A stretch of 64,000 nt of DNA from Zantedeschia hybrid cultivar (taxonomy: Eukaryota; Streptophyta; Magnoliopsida; Alismatales; Araceae). The notes under the pieces are model-generated. The model worked only from the letters and a program-made list of their open reading frames with translations, was not told the DNA's origin and ran no database searches. The stretch is taken from NCBI GenBank assembly GCA_030544215.1, contig JARZZO010000004.1:41033980-41097979 (forward strand), written 5' to 3'. Below are positions 44,955 through 56,610 of the stretch, piece by piece. The position numbers and the translations under genes are program-made. Every line of letters starts with the position of its first letter. Positions within the stretch are counted from its first letter, which is position 1.

Positions 44955-46341
44955 ATGGCCTCGTCTTCTGCTCGTGCGACTGCTAGGGAACCTCAGGTTC
45001 TATCTGATGTTGAAGGCCATCTCAGCAACCTACTGGCTCATGGACAGGTATGCTCAAATTCTTATGCCGTTTACCTCGACTCTCTCTTCTCTCTTTTGAC
45101 CTTTGGTTGATTTGCAGCCTATTCCTAAATTCCCTGACGCTCGGCATACTCGCAAGTATGCATGGCTTGCGGCCCTGACAGACATGATTACCTTAGACAT
45201 GAGGGTGTATATGCGCCGGTGGAATCTGACCCGATCCATTGTGTTTGCGAAGCGGTTCACCTCCATTCACTGGCATTGGGAGGGGCTGGGTGCACTACTC
45301 GAACTGTGGTATCCGGAGACGCATACGTTCGTGTTTCGAGAGTTTGAGGCGACAGTGCTGGTGGAGGAGGTAGAAATCCTTTATGGCTGGGAGGGCCTAG
45401 CCACTGGCGATCCCTCAGCTTTGCCTGCATGGGAGGTAATCTTTGCTGATATAGTGCGAGACAAACGGGAGGTATGCCGCATGACTGATAAGCGAGGAAT
45501 CCTCGTCGATCGTCTGGCGCACTGGTTGATCCGAGAGATTAAACGCAAGACGGTTGAATCTGAGAGACTGATGCGAGCCTTATGCCTAGTCCTTGGGGGA
45601 GTCTTGTGGTTTCCAACTTCAGGCTCCGTGCTAGAAAGAGAGTATGTGGGTGTGCTGAGCTTGTTGTGGAAAGGTTATTCTCTTGTCCCGGTAATTCTGT
45701 CACATCTATATGGAGGGCTTAGCCACATGAGCATGGGGCGATCTGTAAGGGGGAGCTTATTCACTCTGCAGTTGTGGATGGAGATGCACTTAGTTTTTGA
45801 TTTTGATGAGAAAGTGACGTCCACCTCCAGGATATTTCAGCACAGTGCGTGGTATCCTGCACGCTCGCTTCTTGGTCCCGAAGATCAAATCAGATGTCTC
45901 ACAGCTCATCTCAAGACGAGGGATGACTGGTGTGATTATTTGAACTTTCTGACTGTGGAAAAATTCATCTTTGTTCCGATCATCCTTCGGGATATGGAAT
46001 TTACCACAAGGGCTTCTCGTGAGCGTGAGCTGTGGCTAATCAGCCCTGACGAGTTAACTGTGTACCAAGGGCATTGTTGCCATCTCCAGATTGGAGTTCC
46101 AAGACAGGTGCCATTCCCCGCTTTGCATGGTATGCTGATTGTGCTGAGGCATACAGGGTACGCAAGGGAAGCGCGAGCTATAGAGCGATTCCGACGTGCA
46201 TGGCGTCGTCACTCTAGATTCACCAAGGCTCGCATTGATGTAGCAGAGACTTCAGAGGAAGTCGAGAGATATGTGAATTACTTAACAAATGTACGACCTG
46301 CTGTATGTGCCTTTTTCATGGGCCGTAGAGCACTTGAATGA
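44955..46341 (+). CDS. DUF7745/PMD-like protein, intact two-exon gene
   Basis: The gene predicts a 438-residue protein. Exon 1 (44955-45047) starts at ATG and encodes MASSSARATAREPQVLSDVE and 11 more residues. A 70-nt GT-AG intron (45048-45117) follows, then exon 2 (45118-46341) with no stop until TGA 46339-46341. The splice is favoured because an in-frame TGA lies just upstream of exon 2 (45097-45099) and the next in-frame ATG would lose 27 residues. The N-terminal half shows an LLELWYPETHTFVFREFEAT block followed by VEEVEILYGWEG. The middle has LCLVLGGVLWFP, PVILSHLYGGLSHMS and FTLQLWMEMHLVF, the order seen in DUF7745/PMD proteins encoded by plant retroelements. Molecular function is unknown for the family. 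It is one of the longest undamaged frames in the window and is flanked by palindrome arrays on both sides. It could be element cargo, a gag-associated ORF or a domesticated gene. Confidence 0.72.
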
Positions 46342-46418
46342 TATATTCATTGAAACTTAGAGAATAATGAAAATTTTGTTTTCCAAAAATTTCCCTCGAC
46401 GTGGACAAAGTCCACGGC

Positions 46419-46655
46419 AGACGGCCACGCGGGTGGCCGTCCGGGACAGTGGACGGCCATGTTGGTGGCCGTCCTACCTGTCGGACGGCCACGCGTGTGG
46501 CCGTCCACATAGGCGGACGGCCACACAGGCGGCCGTCCGACCCGTCGGGCGGCCACGCGTGTGGCCGTCCGACCCATCGAACGGCCGCGCGTATGGCCGT
46601 CCGACCCGTCGAGCGGCCACGCGTGTGGCCGTCCAAGACGACGGACGGCCACTGA
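46419..46655 (+). repeat. array C: 24-nt palindromes on an exact 32-bp period
   Basis: Units begin at 46419, 46451, 46483, 46515, 46547, 46579, 46611 and 46643 (the last partial). The best unit, 46483-46506, has perfect arms GGACGGCCAC / GTGGCCGTCC around gcgt. Spacers are 8 nt, several of them gacccgtc. It starts 78 nt after the gene's stop codon, so it would lie in a 3' UTR if the transcript extends that far. Confidence 0.95.
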
Positions 46656-46739
46656 TCGTTCCAAATTGTGTGTCGTTAACCACTCATAAGAACGTCCAAT
46701 CTAAATTTATTCGGCTCATTTAAATTAGATTTTGAAAAT

Positions 46740-49538
46740 TAATAATGGTGAGTCCGAGTCGATTCACAGGGAAATAGAATCTTAATATTTGAAAACTTTG
46801 GATTTTGATTGATCTAGAAAAAGAATTAATGATTTGCGTTAATTAATTAGATATTTAATCACAACAACAACTTAATCAACTAACACAACTAAAACTACAA
46901 CAAAAATAACTAACTAAGTGAACTAATAAAAACAATACACGCACAGTCTTGTAAAAAAAAAAAGAAATAATCAATTAAATGAAGAAACTCTAAATACTAT
47001 TGTCATTAACCATTACCCATCTAACAATAAAGAATAACCTTACAAACTTTTCTGGACTTAATCAATCTTAAAATAACATTCAAACAACTAAACCTAAACA
47101 AAACAACTAAATAAACTAGACAAGATAATGAGAACAACTGCCAAACAGTGGTAATAGGGCTCCTGTTTTGCTGGGTGTAGTGAACCGAGCTTGGTGAGCC
47201 AACCGGAGAGCTTGAAAGGTCTCGGCACACTAGACCGACGCAGGGGCGATGGAAGAGGCGAGCTTGGCAGCGGCGCTGTGAACCGGCCGCAAGGCGTGCG
47301 GCAGACTGCACCAAGTCGTGGGCCCCTTGCGGCAGGCGCGTTGGATCGGCGGCGCGTTGAACCGAAGTGGCGCTGCAGATGAGGCAACGCAGCAAACGGT
47401 GCGGTGCGGCAGACGATGGCGCTGCAGACGAGGCAGCGCGTGGGGCGGCGAGCTTCCCGCCTCGCAGGGCTCGAACGACGATGTCGAGCTGGCGGGGCGG
47501 TTCGTGGGCTGCCGCGTGGCGGGCTTCCTCGTACCGCGACAGAGGGAGAGGAAAAGGTGGAGAGAGAGAGGGAGAAAATAGAAGGAGAGAGAAAAAGTAA
47601 AGGGGAGAGAGAGGAAGAGTCTGCAGGAAAGAGACAGAGAGAGGGAGAGAAAATGCGAGAGAGAGAGAGAGAGACAGAGAGGAAAAGGTGGAGAGAGAGG
47701 GTCTGTGGGAGAGACAGAGAGAGGGGGAGAAAATACGTAATAGGGAGAGAGGGAGAGGCTGCGGGGGAGAGAGGAAAGAAAACATAAAGAGAGAGGGAAA
47801 CTGGAGAGCGAGAGTTGGAAACTGGAAAGAGAGAGTTGTACCCGGGTTTAGGGTCCGTGTCCTTTTTAAAGAAAAAGAGGGGAGAGACTTTTTAAAATAA
47901 AGAAAGTGGGGAGAAAGGAAGACGGCTGGCCCCTTAAATTAGGGTTTCGAGGAGTAAATGACCAGTTCGCCCCAACGTCTTTTATTTTTCCAAAAAGATG
48001 GGCGATTCTGTTGAGATTTGAACCCCAGACCTCCCACAAGCCCGCAACGACTTACACCACAACTTCTTTCATGCCCTGTTCAATTTAAATAAATTCAAAT
48101 TAGCATATTTTCATAAAAGTCGTCACATTTATTTATTATTTCATCTCGGTTTTGTCGAAAAACCGCAAACGCGCTATACTCCATTAATCACATGAAATGA
48201 CGATGTTTTTAAGTCGGAATTTGACGAAATTGGTATCGTTGGAATTGGTACGAAATTATCTATCATTTCATGCTATTTTGCGGATGAAAACTCAAGTATG
48301 ATGCGCATGACTGCCCTTAAATGATCAATTTAACCATTTATCACCCCCCCCAACTTACTCATTGCTAGTCCCTTAGCAATGCAAATAAGGAAAAGTTAGG
48401 ACAAACAATGAATTATCATGCTTCATTTGTAGTATCTTTCACAAACAATTTAAGTGGTAGCCGATTGGTTAAGCTAAAGTTTTCATATCCCACAATATTT
48501 TTATTCACGACAGGTGATTATGCATGAAAATTGACACGCTTAGAACTCGTTTCCGACCTTTCTGGTATATTCTTGCCTTTACTACCCTTTAGATAAGACT
48601 AGCTGGGGAGGAAAAGAGAATAAAAGATTCCCAATCAGTCAGCGAGGGCCGTTTTTCAGTTCCCGTCCCAACTCAGCACTTTTCACGACTTGGTCATGTT
48701 TCTGGTACGATGGACTTTTTAGCGTGGCTTTTTCATTTCATTGTACTTTTGCTTTTGAGAGTGCTTACTTTTTGCCACTCTCTTTGAATTGCCTGAGGGA
48801 AAGTGCGTACTTTTTGCCACCTGCCTTCCTTTAGCTCTTTTAACGCCTTCTATTGCCTTTAGTGTTTACAGCTGTCCATTTTAAATGACCGCCTCTTTTC
48901 AGAGTGCTGAGTGGGACAGTCCCCTATTACTAATCCTACACATTCCTTTCGTTCAACCTAAAAAGAAAAATTAGAATAAGTAGTCTTATCCTTAGGTTAA
49001 TTCTAGCAATTCTATACTTTTAAGATTTTTCATTTATTCTAAGTTGCCGTGTGTGTGTGAAAATTATCCTGCCGTGGATTTTTGTGAAGTGAGATATTTA
49101 AACTCTAAAGGCTCTTTAACCAATGTGACTTACAAAAATTGGTTTGTTTAAGATTTACTTAATGAAACATGATTTTCATGCAATTTTCATAGGATGTGAA
49201 AAGAAGTTTTTGAAAGAAATTTTAAAAATTTTGACCATTTTTCAGTGAAAGATATCAGTTTTCTTCAAAAGAGTTTCCAATAAATGCATATCAAATTGAT
49301 TGTCCCACCCCCCAACTTGATTGACATTGTCCTCAATGGCATAAAAGATATGAAAAACATGTCAGCCAGAAGAGAATGGGAAGGAGAGAAACAACCTGTG
49401 ATGAAGAGGATGCGACATACCCAAGGCGACTGCTGCTCAGGGACCTAAAAGGAAAAGAAATACAAAAACCGAAGTAAAATATTGGGTTGCCTCCCAACAA
49501 GCGCTAAGTTTATCGTCTTCAGCTAGACGGAAGTTCAT
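46740..49538 (-). other. noncoding 3' region of the Athila-like element, probably including its LTR
   Basis: No gene is seen. Marks typical of plant Gypsy noncoding ends are present: gagtccgagtcgattcacag near 46750, atcaccccccccaactta near 48340, and gggttgcctcccaacaagcg near 49484, next to the pol stop. A purine-rich (GA) tract spans about 47535-47800; frames there are compositional. I could not set LTR ends without the partner LTR, which lies outside the window. Confidence 0.5.
48006..48070 (-). repeat. tRNA-like box A/box B, possible SINE head
   Basis: On the minus strand, TGGTGTAAGTCG (48048-48059) resembles a pol III A box and GGTTCAAATCT (48014-48024) a B box, 35 nt apart. The intervening ggcttgtgggaggtctgg resembles plant tRNA-derived SINE heads. 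No A- or T-rich tail or target duplication was identified, and it is too degenerate to be a tRNA gene. Confidence 0.35.
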
Positions 49539-51864
49539 TTATTGTGGATCACTCAGTTCTATGGATTCAGGTGGTGCATTTTGAAGATTTTCAATAAATG
49601 GTTTCAACCGTTGACCATTAACGGTAAAAGTGTTCCCACTCTTGGGATTCATAATTTTAACAGCTCCATGATCGAAGGCTTTAACGACTACGAATGGTCC
49701 ATCCCATCTGGATTTCAGTTTTCCAGGAAATAGGCAAAGCCTAGAGTTAAATAGCCAAACTTTCTAATTTGGAAGAAAGGATTTTCTCATAATATGTTTA
49801 TCATGAAAAGCTTTAGTTTTGGCTTTATAAATCTTTGAATTTTCATAAGCCTCGTTGCGCAACTCTTCTAGCTCACTTAGTTGTAAGGTTCGGTGGGAAC
49901 CAGCTTGGGCTAGGTCCAGATTGACTTGTTTAATGGCCCAATAAGCCCTATGTTCCAATTCCACCGGAAGGTGGCAAGCTTTTCCAAAAACCAGGCGATA
50001 AGGAGACATGCCAATAGGAGTTTTATAAGCGGTCCAGTAGGCCCATAAGGCATCATCTAATCTTTCAGACCAATCTTTTCTATCGGGCTTAACAGACTTT
50101 TGCAGAATATTCTTAATCTCTCTATTGGAAACTTCCACTTGGCCACTGGTTTGGGGATGATAAGGGGTAGCTACTTTGTGATTAATCCCATATTTCTTAA
50201 GCAAAGCCCGAAACTGGTAATTCGTGAAGTGCGTTCTCCCATCACTTATGATAGCTTTAGGCCACCCGAACCGAGAAAAGATATTCTTCTGAACAAATTT
50301 AATGACCACTTTATGATCATTGGTTCGAGTGGCTACTGCTTCAATCCACTTAGAGACATAATCCACCGCTACCAGAATATATGTATGTCCAAAAGAAGGT
50401 GGAAAAAGTCCCATAAAGTCAATTCCCCAAACATCAAAGACTTCAACCACCAAGATTGGGTTGAGTGGCATCATATCCCTTTTTGCCATATTTCCTACAG
50501 CCTGACATCGGAAGCAAGTTTTGCTGAACTCGTGGGCATCTTTGAAAAGTGTAGGCCAGTAAAAACCACTTTGCATAACCTTGGCTGCTGTTTTCGTTCC
50601 CGAGAAATGGCCCCCACAAGCCAGATTATGGCAAAAGTTGAGAACACACTGTTGTTCTTCTTCAGGAACACATCGCCTAATGATTTGATCAGGACAGAAT
50701 TTGAATAATTCAGGATCCTCCCAGAAATAATACTTTTCCTGGGAAAAGAATTTGTCCTTCTCACTTTTAGTCCATCCTTCCGGAAGCTGATTAGTCACCT
50801 TGTAATTTACAAAATGAGCATACCAAGGTGCAACAGTGTGAGAAATGGCTAGAAGATGCTCATCAGGAAAGGAATCAGTGATTGGTGTACTTTCGGAGAT
50901 CAGAATTCGTGATAGGTGGTCAGCTACCACATTCTCAGAACCCTTCATATTCTGAATTTCCAAATCAAATTCCTGAAGGAGTAAGATCCATCTAATAAGT
51001 CTAGGCTTTGCATCCTTCTTGGTCAACAGGTATTTCAGAGCTGAGTGATCAGAATAGATTATGACTTTTGCCCCTAAAAGATAAGATCTGAATTTTTCTA
51101 GGGCAAAGACCACAGCTAATAATTCCTTTTCTGTGGTGGTATAATTCATTTGAGCATCTGCAAGAGTGCGACTTGCATAATAGATTACCCCGGGACACTT
51201 GTTGATTCTTCGTCCCAAAACCACACCGATAGCATAATCAGAGGCATCGCACATGATTTCGAAAGGCAAAGACCAATCTGGAGATTGAAGAATCAGAGCT
51301 TTGGTCAAAGATTCCTTCAGAGAATTGAATGTCTTGAAGCAAGATTCATCCATTTGGAAAGGGACATCCTTAGTTAGGAGAAGAGTTAGAGGCCGGGCAA
51401 TTTGAGAGAAATTGTGGATAAACCGGCGATAGAAACTGGCATGGCCAAGGAATGAACGGATCTGTCTGATCGAGGTGGGAGGAGGAAGATTGGATACGAG
51501 ATCGATCTTAGCTTTATGTACCTCTATCCCCCTTTCAGACACAATGTGTCCTAGAACAATGCCCTCTCGAACCATAAAATGGCTATTTTCCCAGCTAAGT
51601 ATCAGATTGGTGTCTATGCATTTTGCTAGCACCTGTTTAAGATTTTCCAAGCAATTTTCAAAAGAATCCCCGAAGATTGAGAAATCATCCATGAAAACTT
51701 CGAGGAATTTTCCCACAATATCGGAGAATATAGCCATCATGCACCGTTGAAATGTGGTTGGTGCGTTGCATAATCCAAATGGCATCCTCCTAAAAGCAAA
51801 CGTGCCATAAGGGCACGTAAAGGTGGTCTTTTCTTGATCTTCCGGGTAAATAGCCACTTGATTT
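49539..51864 (-). pseudogene. Athila-like Gypsy pol: RT (from mid-core), RNase H, integrase
   Basis: A 711-codon open run is followed, after one TAG (49764-49766, normally Gln in NQKVW), by the C-terminal domain KVWLFNSRLCLFPGKLKSRW to SIELSDPQ and a stop at 49539-49541. The RT part has YGTFAFRRMPFGLCNAP and the catalytic FMDD (residues 69-72). RNase H keeps its four acids (MCDAS, TEKEL, YSDHS, ADHLS). Integrase keeps HHCC (CHNLACGGH, CFRCQ) and DDE (GIDFMGL, IISDGRTHF, GQVEVSNRE). The first dozen codons are Copia-4 LTR sequence read through, not RT. The N-terminal half of RT lies at 60802-61640 beyond Copia-4. Apart from the insertion this pol is nearly intact. Confidence 0.93.
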
Positions 51865-53118
51865 TGTTGGGTTTTCTTGGGTTTCTCCGGATCGCTCACG
51901 CAGCGGAAAATAAAATATTACAGCGATCCGTTTTCCCGTTTTGAACGAACTAAAACTACGATTATCGGATAATCGATTCTCACTGTGTGCGGATTCGAAT
52001 CCGCAGCCGTTCGGTTCCGTCGGTGTGACACCGCAAGCCGCGCAAGCGCCCGGCCTCTAGCGAAGTCCACGCGATCCTCCCTGCGACGGATATCCTCGTG
52101 TTCCTCTTTCTTCGCAGCCCACGAAACCTCCGCCGGTTGCCGCAATGATCGCCGCAACGCGCAGATGATTTTCCGTCGAATGGGATTCGGAGAAGCGGCG
52201 GAGCAGATCTGGATCTGTCTGGACGCCAGAGAGAGAGTGAAAAAGAGGAGCGGCGGCTAGGGTTAGCAGCAGCTTGGCCTGCTCAGCCCGTTCGCTATGT
52301 TTATACTAACCGGGCGATTTTTCATAAAAACTCCTGGTTTGTATAAAACCCACTTATTTATCCATCGCCTTGAGAATCATTTGCGTGTGAGCCTCTAAGC
52401 CCAAGTACCAGTCCAGTTAATGGCCCAACAAGCCCAGTGACTCCTCACTAGCTTTATTAATCAATTAATAACCCTTTATTAATTAATTAATCAATCGAAT
52501 TGATGTCGCACATCGAATTCGACTGGGCCTCCGATCACGTTGGGTGCCAAACAACACCGCGTGAACCCGGAAGGTATTGGGGTTAAGTAACCCACTCTTG
52601 GAACCTTTCCGCCGACAGTTACCGCGTGGATATAATCCTTCATTCGTACAATGCTGTCGAGTCAACTCAGGGTATGGCGAGCTGTCAAACCCTAACCGGT
52701 CGACTCACTTAGATTGGATGCCGCTGATGAATATCGGAAAACTCCTTTCCCGATATTATCGTCCGTCCTGGCCAGGGACTTTCGCGCATCCTTCCTAGAG
52801 CATTCTCTCTAAGTACCGAGAGCGAATGATTCCTTATTGACACACAATTCCCTTCGACGGTATTCCGTTGTACCCAATCCTTGGCGTATTAGAATCCCGT
52901 GGCTAGAGATTCGTAAACCAAGGTCAAAGCACAGAAGTCCACCGACAAGGTGTCCTTGGTGTCTCAGGTCCGAGGACCATCCACGCAATTGCGACAATAG
53001 AATCAAGCTGGTAGACAGTGAGGTACAATACCATCCAGCGATTCAGTCGGATCAGTTCAGTGAACTCATTCTCCAATGAGCACCTACAGATTCGCCTTAG
53101 TGTCTCCACACAAGTGAA
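51865..53118 (-). repeat. Copia-4 3' LTR, start deleted
   Basis: It is homologous to 59261-60497 of the 5' LTR. At 53118 LTR sequence (tctccacacaagtga) passes directly into RNase H codons (actctttccactacta). The first 300 or so bases of the LTR, the PPT and about the last 40 codons of pol are therefore lost. Confidence 0.92.
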
Positions 53119-54970
53119 CTCTTTCCACTACTACATCTCCTCTGGATATGATCTCTCTGATAAGGTGAAAGCGCCGCAGAATATGCTTCGATTTCTGATG
53201 AGACTGCGGCTCTTTCGCTTGCGCAATGGCTCCATTGTTGTCGCACAACAGTGGAACAGGATCAGAGATGCTGGGAACTACGCCGAGGTCGGTGATGAAT
53301 TTCTTCAACCACACTGCTTCCTTGGCGGCTTCAGCTGCAGCGATGTACTCAGCTTCAGTCGTCGAATCTGCAGTGGTTACTTGCTTTGAACTCTTCCAGC
53401 ACACTGCACCTTCGTTCAAAGTAAACACGAATCCAGATGTAGACTTACTATCATCTGGATATGACTGGAAACTCGAGTCAGTAAAGCCTCGCAGTTTCAA
53501 GTCACCTCCTCCATAGACAAGAAACATATCCTTAGTTTTTCTCAAGTATTTAAGGATACATTTCACTGCCTTCCAGTGCTCTTCGCCTGGATCAGCCTGA
53601 AATCTGCTCGTAACACTTAGAGCAAATGCAACATCAGGCCGTGTACATAGCATGGCGTACATGATAGATCCTTTGGCAGAGGCATAGGGTATTCTATCCA
53701 TGAATGCCCTCTCATCAGGAGTCTTAGGAGATTGCTCCTTTGAGAGAATAATTCCATGTCTCATCGGTATGAGACCTCTCTTGGAATTTTCCATGCCAAA
53801 CCTTTTGACTATGGTATCTATGTACAAGGATTGGGTCATTCCAAGCATCATCTTTGATCTATCTCTATAGATCCGTATTCCCAATACGTAGGATGCTTCT
53901 CCTAAATCCTTCATGGAGAAGTGTTTCGACAGCCAGATCTTTACTGATGACATCATTCCCAATGAGTAGTATGTCATCTACATAAAGAACTAGAAAAGTG
54001 ACTGCACTCCCACTGGTCTTCTTGTACACACAAGGCTCATCTTCATTCTTAATGAAGTCATAAGACTTGACAGCCTCGTCAAATCTTATGTTCCAGCTCC
54101 GGGAAGCTTGCTTCAGTCCATAAATGGACTTCTGAAGCTTGCACACTTTATCTGGAGATTCTTTGGATGTGAAACCTTCTAGTTGTATCATATACACCTC
54201 CTCCTCAAGGTTACCATTGAGGAAGGCAATCTTCACATCCATCTACCAGATTTCATAATCAAACTGTGCAGCAATGGCGAGTAGAACTCTGATCGACTTT
54301 ATCATAGCAACTGGTGAAAAAGTCTCGTCATAGTCAATTCCTTGCCTTTGACGATATCCCTTTGCCACCAACCTTGCCTTATATGTGTCGATCCGTCCAT
54401 CAGCACCGATCTTTCTCTTAAAGATCTACTTGCAGCCGATGGGTACAATACCCTCGGACAAGTCATCCAAGTTCCAAACTTGGTTGATGTACATGGACTA
54501 GATTTCTGAGTTCATGGCTTCTCGCCATTTCCCGGCTTCTGGGCCTTCTATGGCCTCTTGGTAGGTTTTCGGATCATCATCCTCATTATATTGTACCTTA
54601 GACTTACCTTCAGCAATATGTCCTACATATCGTTCGGGTAGCCTAGGTACTCTATTAGATCTACGAGGCTCATCTGTATGTACCTGAACAGATTCAGGAA
54701 CTAATATATCATCTGATGATAATGCAGCTGTTTGGGGATCTGGAACCTCTTCCAGTACTATTTTACTCCCACTGTTCTCCTGGAGAAGGTATTCCTCTTC
54801 CAGGAAGACAGCTTTCCTGGCGACAAACACTTTTTGTTCACCAGGATGGTAAAAATAGTATCCAAAGGTTTCCTTTAGATATCCCACAAACCTGCATTTA
54901 TCAGTTCGTGATTCCAGCTTGTCTGGATCATGCCTCTTCACATAAACCGGACAACCCTAGACTTTAACAT
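53119..54970 (-). pseudogene. Copia-4 RT and RNase H
   Basis: The integrase-RT linker (KRHDPDKLESRTDKCRFVGY, EEVPDPQTAALSSD) is followed by RT entry (RKIGADGRIDTYKARLVAKG), LNGNLEEEVYMIQLEGF and the active site VLYVDDILLIGND. A 10-bp-type deletion at about 53955 shifts the frame before SSVKIWLSKHFSMKDLGEAS. RNase H retains FTDSSFQS, TEAEYIAAA and LLCDNNGAIAQA but ends prematurely at VVVERV, where the deletion into the LTR occurs. Stops include TAG at 54243-54245 (normally Gln in WQMDV). Confidence 0.9.
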
Positions 54971-56418
54971 TTTTAAATTCTGGTTTCCTACCTTTCCATA
55001 TCTCATATGGAGTAGAGGCCACAGACTTACTGGGTACTCTGTTCAGTAGGTATGCTGCTGACTCTAGAGCATACCCCCCAGAGGGACACTGGTAATCCTG
55101 AAAAGCTCATCATGGATCGCACCATGTCCAACAAGGTGCGATTCCTCCTTTCTGATACACCATTCATCTATGGTGTATATGGAGGGGTCAGCTGAGAAAG
55201 GATACCATTATCCTTTAAGAATTGTGTGAAGTTAGTACTTAAGTATTCTCTTCCTCGATCTGATCGAAGAGCTTTAATACTCTTTCCTAACAGCTTCTCT
55301 ACCTCATTCTTGAACTCCTTGAACTTCTCAAACGCTTCCGACTTGTACTTCATTAAGTACACATAGCTGAATCTTGAGAAATCATCGGTGAACGTGATGA
55401 AGTATGAAAAGCCACCTTTGGCTTGGGTGGACATGGGACCACATACATCCGAATGTATTAGTTCCAGAATGTCCTTGGCTTGTTCTCCATGTCCAGTAAA
55501 TGGAGATTTTGCCATCTTTCCCATAAGGCAGGATTCACATGTTGCAAACGATTCATAATCAAATGCTGTTAAATAACCATGCTTATGCAACTTTTGCAAC
55601 CTGCTTTCGCCAATGTGCCCAAGTCTACAATGCCACATGTAGGCTTGGTTCACACAATTCTTGCTCTTCTTAAGAGCATTATTAATTTGAAGATTGTAAT
55701 AAGAAACATCTAAGAGACATAGACCGTTGACTAAAGATGCCGAAGCTATTGATTTATTACCATAATAAATCGAACAACCTCTATTTTCAATAGTCAACCT
55801 ATATCCTATCTTGTCCAAACAAGATATTGATATGATGTTCTTGATTATGCTAGGAACATAGTAACAATCTTCTAATAGTAAGGTGTCTCCCGATGGAAGC
55901 TTGAGGTTTGCTGTCCCAACAGCAATCGCCGCAACTTTTGCGCCGTTTCCTAGCCTCAATTCCACCTCGCCTTGTCTCAGCTTGGGCTTAGTTGTCAGCA
56001 TATGTGCATCATGACAGATATGAGAAGCACATCCGGTATCCAATACCCAAGATGTGGAATCTCTAACTAACAAGTTGATATCTATCATATAGATATCTGA
56101 AGCTTCAGACAGCTTCACTCTTCCATGAGGTTTATCATTAAGGAACTTCTTGCAGTTCCTCTTCCAGTGACCATACTGCTTATAGTAGAAGCAGTCACCC
56201 TTCACTACTCTTTTGCCTTTGTCCTTTGATCCTTTATCGTTAGCTGTCATCTCTGCTTTAGGGGCATCCAATACCGATTCATTAGGAGGATCAGCTCCAG
56301 GGACAAAGTCAATGTGCTCAGATCTGAAGACATTCTTCAGGTATCTGAACCAATCCGAGTAGATCAGGTAAGTCAAAAGGGCATCAAGTATGTCACGGAG
56401 TGGGTTATTCGACGACAT
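54971..56418 (-). pseudogene. Copia-4 reduced gag, protease, GAG-pre-integrase, integrase
   Basis: The frame opens at ATG 56416-56418 (MSSNNPLRDILDALLTYLI) and runs 416 codons to a TAG at 55168-55170 (normally Gln in TPQMNG). Gag is only about 95 residues before the knuckle: AEMTANDKGSKDKGKRVVKG leads directly to CFYYKQYGHWKRNC. The central capsid region is missing and the second zinc Cys is Tyr. Protease is intact (VLDTGCASHICHDAHML). GAG-pre-integrase (MWHCRLGHIGESRLQ, CESCLMGKMAKSPF) and integrase (HSDVCGPM, FTDDFSRFSYVYLM) follow. After the TAG the frame reads SERRNRTLLDMVRSMM, then a one-base shift near 55075. Confidence 0.92.
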
Positions 56419-56610
56419 AATTTCCTACAGGAGATAAGTAAAATCTATTTAGCAGATGTTCAATTATTAAAATTTAAAACAAGATATGGTCTTTTGTTCA
56501 AGTTTAATTCTCACTCATTTTCGACGGACTGTATAACCCTCAGTTATACAGAACGGGAGACGCCGACAGTCTCCTAGTGGGGATTAGAATCTCAATGACT
56601 TGCACTACAG

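Larger units (their letters stand above)
42322..46735 (+). mobile_element. candidate LTR element carrying a DUF7745-like gene
   Basis: A sharp junction with Copia-3 gag at 42321/42322 is followed by TGTAGGCGCC. A sequence ending GTGTCTACA at 43691 gives possible TG...CA LTR limits with a TGTAG/CTACA inverted end. A 1.26-kb leader, a spliced gene and a palindrome array follow. No second LTR, no pol and no obvious tRNA primer site are seen, so the right boundary (about 46735, where Athila-type noncoding sequence seems to start) is approximate. It may be the 5' part of a Gypsy element of the type that encodes DUF7745 upstream of gag, or a gene captured by one. Confidence 0.45.

Noticed and set aside
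45103..45117. Start of the DUF7745 frame at TTG 45103
   Set aside because: It is not an ATG, an in-frame stop lies just before it, and a phase-compatible upstream exon with ATG and GT-AG intron exists.
46419..46655. CRISPR-like array of short palindromic repeats
   Set aside because: The setting is a plant genome with retrotransposons and introns. Spacers are 8 nt and partly repeated, and no cas genes are present. It is a palindromic tandem repeat.
46316..46723. Several overlapping open frames rich in Arg/Trp/Pro/Thr
   Set aside because: They are open on both strands only because a 32-bp palindromic unit is repeated and lacks stops.
47021..47787. 254-residue minus-strand frame and plus-strand Glu/Arg-rich frames
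   Set aside because: A (GA)n tract and GC-rich flank produce frames on both strands; no family features are seen.
48006..48070. Functional tRNA gene
   Set aside because: There is no cloverleaf or acceptor stem; only box-like motifs are present.
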